From contig CAZNAI010000003.1 of the NCBI GenBank assembly GCA_964571235.1, forward strand, positions 620,001-684,000: a stretch of 64,000 nucleotides of DNA, given 5' to 3'. This document shows positions 53,330-62,173 of this stretch, piece after piece. Below the pieces are notes generated by a model that saw only the letters and a program-made list of their open reading frames with translations, was not told the DNA's origin and searched no databases. The DNA is from JACRAV01 sp964571235 (lineage in GTDB: Bacteria; Zixibacteria; MSB-5A5; GN15; FEB-12). Each line of letters opens with the position of its first letter. The stretch's first letter is position 1. The position numbers and the translations under genes were made by a program.

Positions 53330-53779
53330 ATGTCTATCTCTCGACTCATTCGGCCGGTTCTTGTAGCGATCAAGGGGACGCTCGTCGGTCTATTGCTGAT
53401 TGCGCTTTGTGCCGCCGGGGCCGACGCCGCTCGTCGCGTCAATGCCGAATCCAAAATTGCGATCAAATCTCAAGTCCAACCGATTTGTGATTCTCCGCAG
53501 GTCGGGCCGCAACCTGCGCCCGAAACTCCGGGTGGAAGCATGACACCGAGCACCCGACCAACGACCGAACAGCAGGCAGTGCTGTCGGCTGTAACTGCGC
53601 CGGGCTCGCACAATCGGTTTGAAGAACGTTTATACGAATTGTCTTTTCTCTCCTTTGATGTTTCTGCTTACTCCCAATCAGTATGTAGCCGCGAGAGCAC
53701 TCTGACTTTGGCTGAGGCGACCCCTCGGTCCGCGTCGCTCTGTACATTGGTGGGAGCGGTACCTTCCGGGACAATGTAG
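53330..53779 (+). CDS. Short secreted protein of unknown function
   Basis: 149 aa. A signal peptide (about residues 10-34, VLVAIKGTLVGLLLIALCAAGADA) is followed by a Pro/Thr/Ser-rich, probably unstructured region with four Cys (QPICDSPQ, QSVCSRES, SASLC). It is supported by a promoter at the right distance and the signal peptide; no homologue is recognised. secD follows 91 nt after the stop, so this transcript may read into secDF. Confidence 0.5.
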   Translation: MSISRLIRPVLVAIKGTLVGLLLIALCAAGADAARRVNAESKIAIKSQVQPICDSPQVGPQPAPETPGGSMTPSTRPTTEQQAVLSAVTAPGSHNRFEERLYELSFLSFDVSAYSQSVCSRESTLTLAEATPRSASLCTLVGAVPSGTM

Positions 53780-53870
53780 TCCCGCCTTCCCTCCGTTCTG
53801 CGCCCCATTCGGGCGGCGCACTGAATTCGCAATAGATTCATTAACGTCTTTCGTATTGAAAGGAATTCTT

Positions 53871-55598
53871 ATGTCCAGCCAAAAGTGGCGTATTGGACTC
53901 ACCGCCGTACTGACCGTGCTGGCCTGCCTGGCTTTCTGGCATACCTTCCGGTTTTGGACGATGAGCGACGCCGACAAAGTAAAAATGCAGGAAGACAAGC
54001 CGGGTGAATACCTGGCCCTTCAACAAAAGGCAATCCGTCTCGGTCTTGATCTTCAGGGCGGTATCCACGTTGTCCTGCGGGTCAAGATGGAACAACTGAA
54101 TTCTGAAGAGCGCAAAGAAGCGGTCGACCGGGCGATATCGATTATCAGAAATCGTATCGACGGCCTCGGAGTTGCCGAGCCGATTATTCTCAAACAGGGT
54201 GAAGACCGGATTGTAATCGACTTGCCGGGATACACCGACGCCAACCGGGCGGAAGAACTAATCGGGCAGACGGCTATTCTTGAATTTAAGCTAATCGAGA
54301 ACTACGACAACGCCACACTGGTGATCAACCGGCTGGACTCAGCGATACATGCGTATGAATCGTCACGGTCTGGCAAAACGCCCGATGCGGCGAATAAAAC
54401 GCCCGAACCGGCAAAACCTGCCGACACCAAGAGCGATACTTCAAAGAGCGAAGACCTCCTGACAAAGCTGACCAGCGATACGTCAGCGTCGGCGGCCGCG
54501 ACAACGGGCGACTCAACTGAAGCAGAAGATCTGGCCTCAGACGACAAACCGTTGACCAACCGGTTGGAGCTTTGGCTGACCGGCAACGACAACAAGCCGT
54601 GGCCCGGTTGGGCGGTGGCAAAAACCGACAAGCCGATTATTGATCGCTGGCTTTCCACGCCGGAAATTTCGCGTGTCATTCCGCCCGATCTGCAACTGAG
54701 CTGGTCGACCCGGCTGGACCTTCGCAATCAGCGTGAGATTTATCAGATCTACATGGTGCGCAGAAAAGTCGAGCTTAAGGGAAATACGCTGGAAGGTATT
54801 CATTTGAGCCGCGCCGATATGGGTGGACAAGCGGTCAGCTTTGCCCTTTCGGGAAACAATGCATCCAAATTCGCGCAGTTGACCGGCGCAAATATTCACC
54901 GCCCTCTGGCGATTGTGATCGACGACAAAATTGAGTCGGCGCCGATTATCAACAGCAAGATCCGCAACTCAGGTCAGATCACGATGGGCGGAAGCGCGAC
55001 CATCAACGATGCCCGTGATCTGGAGATCGTGCTCAAAGCCGGTTCGCTTCCCGCTCCGGTGGAAATTATTGAGAAAAACGTGGTAGGCGCGACCCTCGGT
55101 GCTGACTCGATCAACAAAGGGTTGGTCTCTTCGGTGGTCGGGTTGTTGGCGGTCCTTCTGTATATCGGAATCTACTACCGTTTATCGGGCCTGATTGCCG
55201 ATATCGGACTGCTGTTTAACATGTTCTTCTTACTGGCGATTCTGGCGGCGGTAAGCGCAACGCTGACCATGCCGGGTATCGCGGGAATTATTCTGACAAT
55301 CGGTATTTCGGTCGACTCGAACATTCTTATTTTCGAGCGTATCCGCGAGGAACTCCGCACCGGCAAGACTGTCCGGGCGGCGATCGACGCCGGATACGAA
55401 CGGGCCTTTACAACCATTCTTGACTCGCATGTCACCACCCTGATCACTGCGGCCGTACTGTTCTATGTCGGCTCCGGTCCGGTTCGTGGGTTTGCGGTCA
55501 CGCTGTTCTGGGGCGTGGCGTTGTCTCTGTACACCGCCTATGTGATCACCAAAGTGATCTTTGACTTCCGCAAAGGGTACAAATCCCTGAGCATATAA
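53871..55598 (+). CDS. secD: Protein translocase subunit SecD
   Basis: 575 aa from ATG 53871, with AAAGGA upstream. It uses the proton gradient to pull preproteins out on the periplasmic side. The first helix is followed by LGLDLQGGIHVVL, then the P1 domain with IRNRIDGLGVAEP, a low-complexity insertion of about 75 residues (Ala/Thr/Asp/Ser-rich, about 165-245), then GGQAVSF, and six C-terminal helices with ISVDSNILIFERIREEL. The insertion is unusual for SecD. It forms an operon with secF. Confidence 0.96.
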   Translation: MSSQKWRIGLTAVLTVLACLAFWHTFRFWTMSDADKVKMQEDKPGEYLALQQKAIRLGLDLQGGIHVVLRVKMEQLNSEERKEAVDRAISIIRNRIDGLGVAEPIILKQGEDRIVIDLPGYTDANRAEELIGQTAILEFKLIENYDNATLVINRLDSAIHAYESSRSGKTPDAANKTPEPAKPADTKSDTSKSEDLLTKLTSDTSASAAATTGDSTEAEDLASDDKPLTNRLELWLTGNDNKPWPGWAVAKTDKPIIDRWLSTPEISRVIPPDLQLSWSTRLDLRNQREIYQIYMVRRKVELKGNTLEGIHLSRADMGGQAVSFALSGNNASKFAQLTGANIHRPLAIVIDDKIESAPIINSKIRNSGQITMGGSATINDARDLEIVLKAGSLPAPVEIIEKNVVGATLGADSINKGLVSSVVGLLAVLLYIGIYYRLSGLIADIGLLFNMFFLLAILAAVSATLTMPGIAGIILTIGISVDSNILIFERIREELRTGKTVRAAIDAGYERAFTTILDSHVTTLITAAVLFYVGSGPVRGFAVTLFWGVALSLYTAYVITKVIFDFRKGYKSLSI

Positions 55599-55609
55599 GT
55601 GAGGAACCC

Positions 55610-56536
55610 ATGCTGAATATCATAGGCAAAACCAATTTCGATTTTATTTCGATGCGCAAATATGCGTTTGTGCTTTCACTGGCAATGATTCTCGGTGGCG
55701 TTGTGTCGTTTTTCATGATTATGAGCGGCTCGGCCAATATGGGAATCGACTTTGCCGGAGGGGTGATGGTGCAGGGGCACTTTGAACAGCCGGTGAGTAT
55801 CGACCAATTGCGCCACGCCATCGGCACCCAATTCTCTGATGCTCAGATCAACGAGCTGAAGGATTTCGCCCAGCCGAACGCGTTTATCATTAAGACCAAA
55901 CGCCCGGCCGACGAAGCCGAAGCGAAGGCCCGTCTGGCGCAAATCACCAGTGTTATCGAAAAGAGCTTTCCGGGCAATACGTTTACCCGAGTGTCCGAAC
56001 ATGTGATCGGTCCGGCGGTGGGCGAGAGCCTGCGCAAAGACGCTATTTGGGCTGTCCTCTTTTCTCTGATCGGCATTCTGGCGTACATCGCGGTGCGGTT
56101 TGATTTCCGTGCAGGAGTAGCGGCGACGATTGCCACTTTCCACGATGTGCTCGCGGTTATGGGGATCTTCTGGGTCCTCGGCCTTGAGTTCGATCTGTTG
56201 TTTGTGACCGCGCTGTTAACACTCGCCGGGTACTCGCTGACCGATACGGTGGTGGTCTACGACCGAATTCGCGAGAACCTGCGGAAATTCCGCGGACGAA
56301 ACGAATTTGTGCCGGCGGTCAATCTGTCGATCAACGAAGTGCTATCGCGAACGATTAATACGTCGATGACTGTGCTCGTAGTGGTCGTCATTCTGTTCTT
56401 CTTCGGTGGCGAAGTGCTTCGCAATTTCTCACTGGCGATGATTATCGGAGTGCTGGTCGGGACATACTCGTCCTGGTTTGTCGCCTCGCCGATTATTGTC
56501 GAGTGGGAAGCCCGTTTCCCGAAACGGTTCAAATAG
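55610..56536 (+). CDS. secF: Protein translocase subunit SecF
   Basis: 308 aa with six helices. Partner of SecD. MGIDFAGGVMVQ is the SecF signature, followed by VGESLRKDAIWAVLFSLIGI, the GYSLTDTVVVYDRIREN loop and the C-terminal SRTINTSMT and FSLAMIIGVLVGTYSSWFVA helices. It starts 11 nt after secD and is followed by a palindromic repeat and a terminator. Confidence 0.97.
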   Translation: MLNIIGKTNFDFISMRKYAFVLSLAMILGGVVSFFMIMSGSANMGIDFAGGVMVQGHFEQPVSIDQLRHAIGTQFSDAQINELKDFAQPNAFIIKTKRPADEAEAKARLAQITSVIEKSFPGNTFTRVSEHVIGPAVGESLRKDAIWAVLFSLIGILAYIAVRFDFRAGVAATIATFHDVLAVMGIFWVLGLEFDLLFVTALLTLAGYSLTDTVVVYDRIRENLRKFRGRNEFVPAVNLSINEVLSRTINTSMTVLVVVVILFFFGGEVLRNFSLAMIIGVLVGTYSSWFVASPIIVEWEARFPKRFK

Positions 56537-56550
56537 GCGCTCCTCTGCTG

Positions 56551-56573
56551 GGCGGGTTCGTCTTTGAGCTCGC
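56551..56573 (+). repeat. Degenerate GGCGGGTTC palindrome after secF
   Basis: GGCGGGTTCGTCTTTGAGCTCGC: the left arm is identical to the copies at 2825, while the right arm is mutated (GAGCTCGC), so the hairpin is weakened. Confidence 0.6.
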
Positions 56574-56595
56574 TAAAGTGACATTAGATTGAAGT

Positions 56596-56629
56596 GCCGT
56601 CAGGCCTCCCGGCCTGACGGCTTTTTTTT
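56596..56629 (+). terminator. Rho-independent terminator of secDF
   Basis: An 11-bp perfect stem GCCGTCAGGCC/GGCCTGACGGC with loop TCCC (56596-56621), then eight T. Confidence 0.95.
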
Positions 56630-56658
56630 GTAAATAATGCCGCTGTCAGGGCGGGTCT

Positions 56659-56789
56659 TGTAGGTCGGGTTCCGATGATCCGCCGCGACGCGTGCGGATC
56701 GAGAAACCCGACATCTTTTTCCCCCTGTCCAAGATGTCGGGTTTCTCACTCGTCCGGTCAGGCCGGACTCGCTCAGAACCCGACCTACA
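56659..56789. repeat. Nested multi-hairpin element (cloverleaf-like palindrome)
   Basis: Outer 14-bp perfect stem TGTAGGTCGGGTTC/GAACCCGACCTACA encloses three further hairpins: GATCCGC/GCGGATC (about 56676-56700), a 17-bp perfect stem (56701-56717 with 56731-56747) and GTCCGG/CCGGAC (56752-56768). The outer arm carries the GTAGGTCGGG motif also seen at 3889. No gene is seen in 56630-56867. Confidence 0.8.
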
Positions 56790-56867
56790 TTTCTTCTGCT
56801 GTCAGTGCCGGAGCACTGACAGCACGACATGCTCGGAATCTGCTGACCCGATGCCGATATTAGACTC

Positions 56868-57776
56868 ATGAGCGTTATCGAAGCCACCGAATCGAGTTAC
56901 ACGTTATTCCGAACTGGCACCCATTGGGTGGCCAGCTTTCGTGCCATGGCGTCGCCCTGTGAGGTCCTTATCGCCTGCGAAAAGGCGACCGACGCCGAAA
57001 AACTCGCCTTGCTGGCGTATGTCGAGACAACCCGGATCGAGCGGAAGTTCAGCCGGTATCGCGATGACAGCGTGGTTGCGCAAATCAATCGGGGGAACGG
57101 CCAGCCGGTAGCGATTGACGACGAGACATTTCAACTTCTTACGTATGCCGGAGAGTGTCACGCCCTCACCGACGGACTGTTTGATATTACTTCCGGGATT
57201 CTGCGAAGGGCGTGGACATTCGACGGCCGCGAAGTCAAACCCAATCAGGAACTGATCGACCGGTTGCTTGAATTAGTGGGTTGGGAGAAAGTCGAACTTA
57301 CTACCAGTGCGATAACTTTGTTGCCGGGGATGCAGATCGATTTGGGGGGAGTGGGCAAAGAGTATGCGGTCGACCGCGTGGCAAGTTTGCTGTACACTGT
57401 CCTGCCAGTGCCGTTGCTGGTCAACTTCGGCGGTGATTTGCGAGCCATTTGTCCACCGATGATTAATCACCGATGGGATATCGGTGTGGAAGCTACGGAC
57501 CAACCGAATCGACCGGTTGGGTTGATTGATTTGTCACACGGGGGAGTAGCGACCAGCGGGGTTTCCTATCGCTACTGTTTTGTGAAGGGAAAACGGCTCG
57601 GCCATATTCTAAATCCGCTCACCGGCTGGCCGGTGGAAAATGCTCCCAAGAGTGTCACGGTCTTGGCCGACACCTGCACCGAAGCCGGGCTACTCACCAC
57701 GACCGCCATGTTACATGGCGAAGGGGCGGAGGAGTTTCTTAAGGCGCAGGGAGTGGCATTTCACTGCTGTCGATAG
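56868..57776 (+). CDS. apbE: FAD:protein FMN transferase (ApbE)
   Basis: 302 aa. Attaches FMN covalently to Thr/Ser of flavoproteins (for example Rnf or Nqr subunits) or acts in flavin trafficking. Motifs: FSRYRDDSVVAQIN, GLFDITSG, IDLGGVGKEYAVD, NFGGDLRA, GVATSGVSYRY, HILNPLTGWPV and the Mg-site DTCTEAGLLTTTAML. There is no signal peptide or lipobox, unlike many ApbE proteins, so it may act in the cytoplasm or start further on. No Rnf/Nqr genes are in the window. Confidence 0.94.
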   Translation: MSVIEATESSYTLFRTGTHWVASFRAMASPCEVLIACEKATDAEKLALLAYVETTRIERKFSRYRDDSVVAQINRGNGQPVAIDDETFQLLTYAGECHALTDGLFDITSGILRRAWTFDGREVKPNQELIDRLLELVGWEKVELTTSAITLLPGMQIDLGGVGKEYAVDRVASLLYTVLPVPLLVNFGGDLRAICPPMINHRWDIGVEATDQPNRPVGLIDLSHGGVATSGVSYRYCFVKGKRLGHILNPLTGWPVENAPKSVTVLADTCTEAGLLTTTAMLHGEGAEEFLKAQGVAFHCCR

Positions 57777-57849
57777 ATTGTAATGGCGTCACTATCCTAT
57801 TGCGAAATTCCCTGCACCCAAATAGCGACTTCGGGTGTATATTGTGTAT

Positions 57850-58659
57850 ATGAGGCGCGAACTGGTCTATGTTTCATTTCTGGCCCTGGCATTTGCCGGG
57901 CTTGGTTCGGTTCATGCCGCCGATCCGATGCCGAGTCCTTCGGTCAAGCCGACCACAATCGAACAACCAAGCGGCGATCTGCAGGAACTTCAGAATGTCA
58001 TTCGGCGGGTTCTCCCGGCCACCCAGCCGCGCGGGTATACCCCGCCTCAGGGGCACCCGAATCCGTCGGCAATCAAAGTGGCCCGCCTTCACTATTCCGG
58101 TGGGGGAGACTGGTACTGGGGGCCGTCGTCGGTGCCCAATTTACTGACCTATATCCGGCAGAATACCGATTTGCTGGTCGATACCATGGAGCGCCAGGTT
58201 ACCCTGACCGACCCGGAGTTGTTCAGATATCCGTTCTTGTTTGCCACCGGCCATGGGACAATCACGTTTACCCCCGAAGAGAAAGAGCGCCTGCGAACAT
58301 ATTTGACGGGCGGCGGCTTTTTATTCGTCAATGATTCGTACGGTATGTCCGAATCGTTCAGAAAAGAAATGGCGACGATCTTCCCCGAGCGGGAGGTGGT
58401 CGAACTGCCCTTTGAGCATCCGATCTATCACGCCGTGTTCGATTTCCCGAACGGCCCACCGAAAATTCACGAGCACGACAGCAAACCGCCGCGGGGGTAT
58501 GCAATCGTTGTAAGTGGACGGGTGGTGGTCTATTTTCTAGTCGAAGGGGATATCGGCGACGGTTGGGAGGACCCGCAGGTGCACAACGACCCGGAGGCAA
58601 AGCGGGAACTAGCCCTGAAGATGGGGACGAACTTAGTGGCCTACGCCCTGTTATATTAG
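57850..58659 (+). CDS. Secreted DUF4159-domain protein
   Basis: 269 aa from ATG 57850. The signal peptide ends near SVHAADP. The DUF4159 region runs from about residue 75 on (VARLHYSGGGDWYWGPSS, PELFRYPFLFATGHG, LRTYLTGGGFLFVNDSYG, EHPIYHAVFDFPNGPPKIHEHD), a class-I glutamine-amidotransferase-like fold without an obvious catalytic triad. In FCB genomes these sit with DUF4175, BatA-like vWA and MoxR genes. A TATATT box lies 6 nt before the ATG, again suggesting a very short leader. Confidence 0.87.
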   Translation: MRRELVYVSFLALAFAGLGSVHAADPMPSPSVKPTTIEQPSGDLQELQNVIRRVLPATQPRGYTPPQGHPNPSAIKVARLHYSGGGDWYWGPSSVPNLLTYIRQNTDLLVDTMERQVTLTDPELFRYPFLFATGHGTITFTPEEKERLRTYLTGGGFLFVNDSYGMSESFRKEMATIFPEREVVELPFEHPIYHAVFDFPNGPPKIHEHDSKPPRGYAIVVSGRVVVYFLVEGDIGDGWEDPQVHNDPEAKRELALKMGTNLVAYALLY

Positions 58660-58673
58660 CACGTACCTGCCTT

Positions 58674-58701
58674 TTGACGATCGGCAGTCGATAAGACAAT
58701 A
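58674..58701 (+). promoter_or_regulatory. Candidate promoter for the DUF4175 gene
   Basis: TTGACG (58674-58679), 16-nt spacer, ACAATA (58696-58701), with GAGGA as ribosome site before ATG 58727. Confidence 0.4.
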
Positions 58702-58726
58702 ATGTCCGCTTTACGAGGATGACACT

Positions 58727-61700
58727 ATGAGTCAGATGCAATCGAGTTCGACTTTGATAGCGCGGCTGAAGACGATATTACTTCGGCAACGTCTGGTGTC
58801 GTTTACCTCGGGAGTGGTCTTTACTGGAGCGTTGGTATTGGCAGTCGCCATAGTCCTTTCGCTGGTTGCCAACTGGTTTGTGATTCCTGTGGTCGTGAAA
58901 ATCGGCCTCTTACTTGGGGCGGCAGTGGTGGCGGGGTACTTTTTTGCACGTCGTGCGCTTGCGCAGTTGTTTGTAGGCTCCGTTGATACGGTGGCGGTCG
59001 AGCTTGAAAACAAATATGTCGACCTAAAAGGGCGACTGATTGCCGCAGTGCAATTTGCCCGGATGACCGACGATCCCGGATTCTCGCGCGAACTGATCGA
59101 AGTGACCGAACAACAGGCGCTCGAGCGGGCCGGACTGATCAATTTCAACTCGGTCGTATCGTATTATCCGCTTTGGAAAACAGGGCGAATCCTGCTGGCG
59201 CCTGCGATTGTGGCAGTTGCTCTTCTTGTAATTTCACCGGGGTTATTCAGCTATTCGTACGAAGTCTGGTCCAACCCGACCTCGAAGGTCGCGCCGCCTA
59301 TTGCCTACTCGCTCACCGGGTATCCCGGATCGACCCAATGGGTGAAATACAAAGACCTCGCTATCGGAGGCGTTCTTACCGGACAGCGAATCCCGCAGAC
59401 TGCAACTATCCACTACCGCTTCACCGGCGGGAGCTGGCAGACGGTCAAATTGCCGCTGGCAGGAGCCCCGAGGACCTCGATGGGATCAGGTGATTCCCTC
59501 TTGTTCAGCACGACGCTCCGGCAGGTTAACAAGTCGCTGGACTACTTTGTCGAGGCCGGCGAGTTGAAAACTGAAATTCAGAATATCGACGTGGTCGACC
59601 GTCCGAGAGTAACCAACATCACGCTGTCGGTTTTCTATCCAGATTATACCGGTCTTAAACCAACGACCCTCGACGAAAAATCCGGTTCGTTCTCAGCCGT
59701 CGTCGGAAGCCGCGCCACTATCAAAGTTGAGGCGAATTTGCCGATGCAAAAAGCCGAACTGGTTTGGGACGATTCCAGCAGGACTCCGCTGACCGTAATC
59801 GGCAATTCGATTGAAGGCGCCCTGCAGGTCGATAAATCGCGGTCGTATTACATTCACCTTTCCGACAATTTGGGCGAGACCAACCCCGACCCGATTCAGT
59901 ATTACATGACTGCGGTGCCTGATGAGTATCCGACAATCGACGTCCTTTATCCAGGGTACGACGCGAATCTGACCGACGAGATGCTGATTCCGTTCAAACT
60001 CCATATCGGCGATGATTACGGGTTTACTTCACTTGTGCTCAAGTATCAGATCACTTCGCAAGGTGGAAAATCCAAGGAGAATGTGGCGGTGCTCCATTTC
60101 TCCGACCGGATCAAGACCGAAGGAGATATCGATTTCAACTGGGATATGTCGCCGCTCAACTTGTATCCCGGTGATTATGTCGCCTACCACTTTGAAGTTG
60201 CCGACAACGACAAGATCTCCGGCCCCAAAATTTCCCGTACGCGCGATTTTATCGCCCGGGTTCCTTCTGTTGATGAACTGGTGGCCGCGCTCGATCAGGA
60301 TAACAAGCAAAGGGTTTCAAGCACCGAGGACCTGGTCAAGACCGGTCGCGATTTAGTTCAGCGCCTGAAAAACGCGGCGCGCAAGATCGACGCTCAATCC
60401 AAAGACAACGCCGGCAAATCGGCTGACTGGCAACAGCAAAAGGAACTTGAAGGAATTTCTCAGAAAAACGAAGAACTTCTGCAGAAAGTCGACACCCTCG
60501 CGAACAAAATGAATGAATCGCTGGATAAGCTCAAAGAGAATGCGATTTTGAGCCGCGAGATCATGGAAAAGATGCAACAGATTCAGAAGCTGTTTGAGGA
60601 GGTCGCCACGCCGGAAATGCGCGAGGCTCAGCGCAAACTGCAGGAAGCGCTCAAGAGCATGGATCCCGAGCAGATCAAGAAAGCGATGGAGAAATTCCAG
60701 AACTCGCAAAAAGATATGATGGAGCGCCTTGAGCGGACACTCGCTTTGCTTAAGAAAATGCAACTTGAGCAGAAGATGGAAGCGATGGTGCGCAAGGCCG
60801 AGGATCTGGCCAAGCGGCAGGACGCGAATAATAAGAAGACCGATCAGGCCGAAAGCGCGGGACTTCCCAATATCGCCAAGCAGGAAGAGGAACTGACGCA
60901 GTCGCTCGAACAACTCAAAAAAGATGTCGAGGAAATGCAGAAAATCGCGCAAGAGGCCAAGCTCGACCAGAAACCTGAGGTACAAAAATTCGCCGAGGCG
61001 ATCAAGAAGACCGACGCCGGCGAGAATATGCAAAAGATGTCCAACTCGCTCTCGCAACAGCAGAAGCAACCGGCCCAGAAAGAAGGGAAAGAGGCGCTTT
61101 CCAAGCTGATGCAGATGGTGGGCGAGATGCAGAGCCAGCAGAACGCGATGAAGAACGAGAATAATTCGCAGATGCAACAGGCGATGCGCCGGGCGCTTGA
61201 AGACGCCAACTTTCTGTCGAAGTCACAGGAAGAGATGATGAACCAGGCGGCGGCGATGGACCCGCGGTCGATGGTTATGCACGATATGGCGAAATCACAA
61301 CAGGATTTGGCCGCGGCCTGCAATGGTCTGAAGAACACAGTGGCGGAGATGAGCAAAGGTTCGCCATTTGTCGCCGCCGAGTTGACCAGTGTGCTCAATG
61401 AGGCGACCGGCAAAATGGAAGCCGCGACCGGAGCATTCGATCAGAAAAACGGATTCTCCGGAATGAACAGCCAGCGCGACGCGATGGTGGGTCTCAATCG
61501 CGCCGCCACCCGGCTTATGGAATCGCTCGATCAGCAGAAGAGTTGCAACAAAGGCGGAAGTTGCGACAAGAACATGTCTCAGCTTGAATCGATGTGCGAC
61601 AAGCAGAGCAGTTTGAATCAACAGACCCAGAGTCAATGCAACAATCCGCAAAATCAGGGTCAAAGCGGCAAGCCCAATGCCGACCGTGAGGGATTGGCGC

Positions 61701-62173
61701 GGTTGGCCGCCGAGCAGGGGTCGATTCGCAAATCGATGGAACAGCTTGAAAAAGAATTCGGTGGATCGCGGCAAATCATGGGCCGCTTGTCCGATATCGC
61801 CGGCGAGATGAAAAAAGTGGAGGAAGAGTTGGCTGGGGGTGAGGCGGGACCGCAGACAGTCGAGCGCCAGCTCAAGATATTCTCGCGGATGCTTGAAGCG
61901 ACCCGATCGCTCCAGCGCAAAGACTTCACCGACGAACGCAAATCGACCACCGCCACAACCAATGCAGTCATGATTCCGCAGGGAATTCCGGCCGGGCTGT
62001 TTGACGACCGTACTCCGATAGAAGACCGCCTGCGCGAATTTTTGGGTAAAGATTACCCGCCGCAATACGAGGAACAAATCAAAGCGTATTTCCGGGCGCT
62101 CCTCAAATCAGAATCGTCGCAGGGTGGTTCATCCCCGGTGACCGAGCCAACCCCCGCAACGCAGAATAAGTAG
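58727..62173 (+). CDS. DUF4175 family large membrane-anchored coiled-coil protein
   Basis: 1148 aa. Two N-terminal membrane helices (about residues 24-75) and a third near 160; residues about 200-500 form a beta-rich periplasmic region (VTNITLSVFYPDYTG, DDYGFTSLVLKYQI); residues about 515-950 are a very long Gln/Lys/Glu/Met-rich coiled coil; a Cys/Asn/Gln-rich stretch (CNKGGSCDKN, QSQCNNPQ) follows near 930-970, then another helical part. This is the DUF4175 layout seen beside DUF4159 and Bat/MoxR genes. Role unknown, probably envelope scaffolding. It overlaps the next gene by one base. Confidence 0.87.
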   Translation: MSQMQSSSTLIARLKTILLRQRLVSFTSGVVFTGALVLAVAIVLSLVANWFVIPVVVKIGLLLGAAVVAGYFFARRALAQLFVGSVDTVAVELENKYVDLKGRLIAAVQFARMTDDPGFSRELIEVTEQQALERAGLINFNSVVSYYPLWKTGRILLAPAIVAVALLVISPGLFSYSYEVWSNPTSKVAPPIAYSLTGYPGSTQWVKYKDLAIGGVLTGQRIPQTATIHYRFTGGSWQTVKLPLAGAPRTSMGSGDSLLFSTTLRQVNKSLDYFVEAGELKTEIQNIDVVDRPRVTNITLSVFYPDYTGLKPTTLDEKSGSFSAVVGSRATIKVEANLPMQKAELVWDDSSRTPLTVIGNSIEGALQVDKSRSYYIHLSDNLGETNPDPIQYYMTAVPDEYPTIDVLYPGYDANLTDEMLIPFKLHIGDDYGFTSLVLKYQITSQGGKSKENVAVLHFSDRIKTEGDIDFNWDMSPLNLYPGDYVAYHFEVADNDKISGPKISRTRDFIARVPSVDELVAALDQDNKQRVSSTEDLVKTGRDLVQRLKNAARKIDAQSKDNAGKSADWQQQKELEGISQKNEELLQKVDTLANKMNESLDKLKENAILSREIMEKMQQIQKLFEEVATPEMREAQRKLQEALKSMDPEQIKKAMEKFQNSQKDMMERLERTLALLKKMQLEQKMEAMVRKAEDLAKRQDANNKKTDQAESAGLPNIAKQEEELTQSLEQLKKDVEEMQKIAQEAKLDQKPEVQKFAEAIKKTDAGENMQKMSNSLSQQQKQPAQKEGKEALSKLMQMVGEMQSQQNAMKNENNSQMQQAMRRALEDANFLSKSQEEMMNQAAAMDPRSMVMHDMAKSQQDLAAACNGLKNTVAEMSKGSPFVAAELTSVLNEATGKMEAATGAFDQKNGFSGMNSQRDAMVGLNRAATRLMESLDQQKSCNKGGSCDKNMSQLESMCDKQSSLNQQTQSQCNNPQNQGQSGKPNADREGLARLAAEQGSIRKSMEQLEKEFGGSRQIMGRLSDIAGEMKKVEEELAGGEAGPQTVERQLKIFSRMLEATRSLQRKDFTDERKSTTATTNAVMIPQGIPAGLFDDRTPIEDRLREFLGKDYPPQYEEQIKAYFRALLKSESSQGGSSPVTEPTPATQNK

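Noticed and set aside
60353..61177. 274-codon Leu-rich minus-strand frame
   Set aside because: Shadow of the repetitive coiled-coil codons of the DUF4175 gene on the other strand; no ribosome site or family.
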